A stretch of 57,032 nt of DNA. It comes from Saprospiraceae bacterium. Its GTDB lineage: Bacteria > Bacteroidota > Bacteroidia > Chitinophagales > Saprospiraceae. The stretch covers positions 1 to 57,032 of the forward strand of contig JALHLK010000011.1 of NCBI GenBank assembly GCA_022844565.1, in the 5' to 3' direction. Under the pieces are notes generated by a model. It was not told where the DNA came from, searched no databases, and was given only the letters and a program-made list of their open reading frames with translations. Shown in pieces: positions 54,554-57,032 of this stretch (position 1 is its first letter; the number at the start of each line of letters is the position of its first letter). The position numbers and the translations under genes are program-made.

Positions 54554-55324
54554 CTATATTTCCAAAACTAACCCATCATAAGCAGGAAAAATTCCCTCGG
54601 GCAACTGTGTTCCAAAGATTTCATGTTTTGGTACTTTATGAGACATGTGTGTAAAATATGTTTTTTTCGCATCTAAAGCTTGAGCGATATCAATTGCTTC
54701 ATTCACATTGATATGACTGTAATGCTCTTCATATCGTAATGCATTCAAGACTAAGTGTTGGACTCCACCTAATTTTTCCATGGATTGTTGCGGTAGTGTT
54801 TTTACATCTGTCAAATATGCAAAATCTCCAAACCGGAATCCTAGTATGGGCAAACTACCATGGATCACTCTGATTGGAACTATTTCTACATTCTTTATAT
54901 AAAATGGATCGTCTTCATTTATTTCATAAAGGTTGATTCTTGGAGCTCCTGGATATGGGTCATGATCAAAAATATAGGAAAATCTTCTTTCGATATCAGA
55001 GATGATTCTTGCCTCTCCAAATGCTGGAATATGGCTTTTTTGCATAAAATTGTAAGGTCTCACATCATCCAATCCAGCTGTATGATCATTGTGTTCATGG
55101 GTGAAAATTATAGCATCAATTCTTGGTATTTTATTGACGAGCATCTGCATTCTTAAATCTGGAGATGTGTCAATCAGTATGTATACATCATCTATGATAA
55201 CCAAACATGACGTTCTAAATCTTTTATCTCGTAGGTCTTCTGAAGTACAGGTAGCACATTTACAACCTATGACTGGTATTCCTTGAGAAGTGCCCGTACC
55301 AAGAAAAATAACCTTCACTTGCAA
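54554..55324 (-). CDS. Metallo-beta-lactamase fold hydrolase (PhnP-like)
   Basis: This 256-residue MBL-fold hydrolase has the zinc motif THEHNDHTAGLDD near residues 75-87 and start segment VIFLGTGTSQGIPVIGCKCA, with a cysteine pair (C23, C25) and a later Cys that resemble the extra zinc site of PhnP. Later His residues are in THMSHKVPKHE and RVIHGSLP. PhnP-type enzymes are phosphodiesterases acting on cyclic ribose phosphates, and relatives act on other phosphodiesters. The substrate here is not known; no phn genes are near. It is six bases from the next gene on the same strand. Confidence 0.87.
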   Translation of the reverse strand: MQVKVIFLGTGTSQGIPVIGCKCATCTSEDLRDKRFRTSCLVIIDDVYILIDTSPDLRMQMLVNKIPRIDAIIFTHEHNDHTAGLDDVRPYNFMQKSHIPAFGEARIISDIERRFSYIFDHDPYPGAPRINLYEINEDDPFYIKNVEIVPIRVIHGSLPILGFRFGDFAYLTDVKTLPQQSMEKLGGVQHLVLNALRYEEHYSHINVNEAIDIAQALDAKKTYFTHMSHKVPKHEIFGTQLPEGIFPAYDGLVLEI

Positions 55325-55330
55325 TCTATT

Positions 55331-55612
55331 TTAGTTTATTTCAGTCTCTTGTGACTTTAGAATATTCTTGAAAAATTGTAAACCTGTCTTAGATAATCGT
55401 TCTTCCATCACCATGACGGTTGATAAAATGTCTAACAACACATTAATTCTACCTTCCGTATCAAAAAACTTATTGATGATAATTATTTTCTTATCCTCCA
55501 CAAGGCAATATCCCGAATTGAAGGTGCCTTTTTCATATCGAATCGTATACTCCAATTCCTTAAAAAGTAATTCTAATTTATCAAGATTGGACTTCGTATA
55601 CTTCAATTGCAT
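55331..55612 (-). CDS. Small hypothetical protein
   Basis: This 93-residue protein begins MQLKYTKSNLDKLELLFKEL and has a strand pattern in the middle (YEKGTFNSGYCLVEDKKIIII). There is no signal peptide or recognised domain. It sits between rbfA (7-base gap) and the PhnP-like gene (6-base gap) in a tight same-strand row, so it is almost certainly a real, co-transcribed gene. I recognise a conserved Bacteroidota type but no function. Confidence 0.75.
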   Translation of the reverse strand: MQLKYTKSNLDKLELLFKELEYTIRYEKGTFNSGYCLVEDKKIIIINKFFDTEGRINVLLDILSTVMVMEERLSKTGLQFFKNILKSQETEIN

Positions 55613-55619
55613 TTTTTGA

Positions 55620-55967
55620 CTATTTCTTGATGGTAGAAAGGAGCTCTTCTATTTTGTACATCTCATCCAATGTTTCATCAATATAAAAATCGATGTCAGG
55701 GATTCTTCTTACATGTTTTCTGATTCTTTTGACTAACTCTGCCTTAAGAAAACTATGATTTTCATACAATATTTTAATGATAGACTCCTTATCCTCTATT
55801 CCATAAATACTGAGGTATATTTTAGCCAATGCAAGGTCAGGTGATGTCCTTACCTGAGTTACCGAAACCAATATATTTTTATAAAAATTAGACCCTTGCT
55901 CTTGCAATACAGTGCTGAAATGTCTTTTGAGTAGTTCTCCAACCTGTAATTGTCTCTTTGATTCCAT
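55620..55967 (-). CDS. rbfA: 30S ribosome-binding factor A
   Basis: This 115-residue RbfA is a KH-like protein that binds the 30S subunit during 16S rRNA maturation and cold adaptation. The pattern MESKRQLQVGELLKRHFSTV at the start, VSVTQVRTSPDLALAKIYLS in the middle, and IRKHVRRIPDIDFYIDETLD at the end is typical. ATG 55967 is selected because the family begins with this Met; an upstream ATG at 56000 would add 11 residues and overlap the -7 box at 55998-56005. It is the first gene of the three-gene row. Confidence 0.92.
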   Translation of the reverse strand: MESKRQLQVGELLKRHFSTVLQEQGSNFYKNILVSVTQVRTSPDLALAKIYLSIYGIEDKESIIKILYENHSFLKAELVKRIRKHVRRIPDIDFYIDETLDEMYKIEELLSTIKK

Positions 55968-55997
55968 TTTACACAGTTTAAAATTCTTGCTTTTTTG

Positions 55998-56005
55998 CAA
56001 AGATA
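55998..56005 (-). promoter_or_regulatory. Putative -7 box for rbfA
   Basis: The minus strand reads TATCTTTG, matching TAnnTTTG, 31 bases upstream of ATG 55967. This supports the shorter start and one transcript for rbfA, the small gene and the PhnP-like gene. Confidence 0.5.
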
Positions 56006-56063
56006 GAAAAAATAATAGTTGGACCTAAAAAAGATTTTCAGGTTTCAATCAATTTGTAACATA

Positions 56064-56218
56064 TTAGCCATCTACTTTAATGACGGTGCATTCTAGTTTA
56101 TTACAGATACCACCGAGATAAGCATGTAATTCTGCTTCTACTGGTGGGTATATCAGCGGTTGACGATGCTTGGTGCTGAATACAAGATGGATATAATTTT
56201 GACAAATAATTGACCCAT
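56064..56218 (-). pseudogene. Truncated, frameshifted copy of IS200-like tnpA
   Basis: On the minus strand this starts ATGGGTCAAT as in the intact gene at 56536-56988 but lacks one A after codon 6, so the frame is lost. Downstream the correct frame reads IYPPVEAELHAYLGGICNK and ends KVDG before a stop. It is part of a 198-base direct repeat (56065-56262) of 56834-57032 and covers only the N-terminal third of the transposase. Confidence 0.85.
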
Positions 56219-56231
56219 GGTTTTTGTATTA

Positions 56232-56509
56232 CGCCCTTTCAGGGCTTGTGACCGATTTGTGTTTTTATATGATGGGCTTCCACCCATCATTTGCGTATGT
56301 CACCCCTTTGGGGCTAGTTAAATCACCTTGTAAGATGAATTATCCAACGGTGTGAAATTCAGTATGCCCTACACCAAAAACAAAGCACAAAACTATCCGC
56401 CCCTATGAAGTTATGCTCTAACCCTACCAGCCCTGAATGGGCTACATACATTAAACATAGGGCATCGCCCTATGGACTAATGCTCTAACCCTACCAGCCC
56501 TGAAAGGGC
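56232..56509. repeat. Cluster of six short GC-rich palindromes
   Basis: Six hairpins lie in 280 bases: GCCCTTTCAGGGC (56233-56245), ATGATGGG/CCCATCAT (56269-56290), CCCC/GGGG around TTT (56303-56313), AGCCC/GGGCT (56429-56443), CATAGGGC/GCCCTATG (56456-56474), and GCCCT/AGGGC (56497-56509). The phrase TGCTCTAACCCTACCAGCCC occurs twice (56414 and 56481). Such arrays are typical REP-like sequences; their position beside a tnpA suggests mobilisation by it. Confidence 0.75.
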
Positions 56510-56535
56510 GTAATACATCACAATCGGATAACTAA

Positions 56536-56988
56536 CTAATCCCAAACATACTTCTCATCATATTCAACTTTATACTTTTTTAAAAAAGCACGATACTCAT
56601 CCTGAAAGGTTTTCTTAACGTGGTGTTCGTGCTGATTAGAAATATAAGCTATTACAATATCGACTTCCGCAGGATTTACTGAAAAGGCCCCATAACCATC
56701 TTGCCAGTAAAAATTTTCATAGCCTTTTCCTTTTGTTTTAATCCACTTAGAGGAATATGATTTTAATTCCTCCATCAACTTCATTAAAGCTATCTTTTTG
56801 GAAAGCATACAAAGTATATGAATATGGTCGGTATAGCCACCTACTTTAATGACGATGCATTCTAGTTTATTACAGATACCACCGAGATAAGCATGCAATT
56901 CTGCTTCTACTGGTGGGTATATCAGCGGTTGACGATGCTTGGTGCTGAATACAAGATGGATATAATTTTTGACAAGTGATTGACCCAT
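56536..56988 (-). CDS. tnpA: IS200/IS605-like Y1 transposase (TnpA)
   Basis: This 150-residue HUH transposase has the HUH motif HIH at 55-57 in GYTDHIHILCML, and the catalytic Tyr is probably Y115 in IAYISNQHEHH. Further signatures are YIHLVFSTKHRQPLI near 9-23 and FYWQDGYGAFSVN. These enzymes move single-stranded DNA, recognising hairpins at the ends. The gene is intact. Upstream of its start, bases 57003-57032 repeat the hairpin region seen at 56232-56262, and downstream lies the palindrome cluster. No tnpB gene is present. Confidence 0.93.
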   Translation of the reverse strand: MGQSLVKNYIHLVFSTKHRQPLIYPPVEAELHAYLGGICNKLECIVIKVGGYTDHIHILCMLSKKIALMKLMEELKSYSSKWIKTKGKGYENFYWQDGYGAFSVNPAEVDIVIAYISNQHEHHVKKTFQDEYRAFLKKYKVEYDEKYVWD

Positions 56989-57032
56989 GGTTTTTGTATT
57001 ATGCCCTTTTAGGGCTTGTGACCGATTTGTGT
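56834..57032. repeat. Direct repeat of 56065-56262, running off the window
   Basis: This is 199 bases of near-identity with 56065-56262, covering the 5' part of tnpA, its start, and the upstream hairpin (GCCCTTTTAGGGC). The copy runs past the window edge, so the true length of the duplication is not known. Confidence 0.85.

Noticed and set aside
56232-56509. CRISPR array
   Set aside because: The repeats are different palindromes with irregular spacing, not one direct repeat with spacers; no cas genes are near.

Overview
The window reads as chromosomal DNA of a member of the phylum Bacteroidota, probably an environmental lineage near the Saprospiria/Chitinophagia. The support is indirect but consistent: AT-rich sequence, a SusC/SusD pair, two large Asp-box (sortilin-like) proteins, a GH3-family protein, a GSII-type glutamine synthetase, and promoters of the Bacteroidota type (-7 box TAnnTTTG) in front of many genes. 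No tRNA, rRNA or CRISPR array was seen.

Layout. 1-0.9 kb: the 3' tail of a group II intron, a strong hairpin and a YoeB-type toxin-antitoxin pair. 1.1-10.5 kb: GH3 protein, LemA with a DUF2207 membrane protein, DUF1015 protein, a WecA/MraY-like glycosyltransferase, release factor 1 and a coiled-coil protein. 10.5-11.7 kb: non-coding, repeat-rich. 11.7-16.4 kb: secreted hypothetical protein, aspartate-semialdehyde dehydrogenase, a LEA/apolipoprotein-like helical protein and PnuC. 16.4-20.4 kb: a cassette-like accessory stretch (PhyH dioxygenase, orphan HicB, secreted peptidyl-arginine deiminase-like enzyme, and a gene broken by one base in a 10-A run), with a shared motif in two of its intergenic gaps. 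20.5-28 kb: glutamine synthetase, a lone asparaginase N-domain, GatC, an ABC ATPase, a Deinococcus-type RNA ligase and a 1028-aa Asp-box protein. 28-31.9 kb: MazEF with a clear promoter, a frameshifted antitoxin relic, a VOC protein, a propeller lipoprotein and a repeat-bearing gap. 31.9-35.7 kb: a GT83-like membrane glycosyltransferase, then an overlapping DUF819 transporter and AstE/AspA-type zinc hydrolase. 35.8-46.2 kb: a nutrient-acquisition locus: SusC, SusD, terminator, Asp-box protein, sulfatase, SGNH hydrolase. 46.3-49.8 kb: a GMC oxidoreductase with its small subunit, and chorismate synthase. 49.9-51 kb: dispersed repeats and a Uma2 gene interrupted twice by the same miniature transposon. 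51.1-56 kb: hemL-histidine kinase-response regulator with 4-base overlaps, a metallo-beta-lactamase-fold hydrolase, a small hypothetical protein and RbfA. 56-57 kb: an IS200-like tnpA, a frameshifted partial copy of it, and an array of short palindromes between them.

How the parts fit. Core metabolism and translation genes (prfA, asd, glutamine synthetase, gatC, aroC, hemL, rbfA) alternate with islands of toxin-antitoxin genes, small mobile elements and cargo genes. The 35.8-46.2 kb locus looks like uptake and processing of a sulfated substrate, with no recognisable glycoside hydrolase of a classical family. The clearest unusual finding is the Uma2 gene: removing two TIR-bounded elements of about 160 bp, each with one copy of its TA duplication, restores a continuous 201-residue reading frame. 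No wholly new defence or RNA system could be demonstrated. The RNA ligase, the deiminase-like enzyme and the tnpA/palindrome cluster are the best leads for follow-up.
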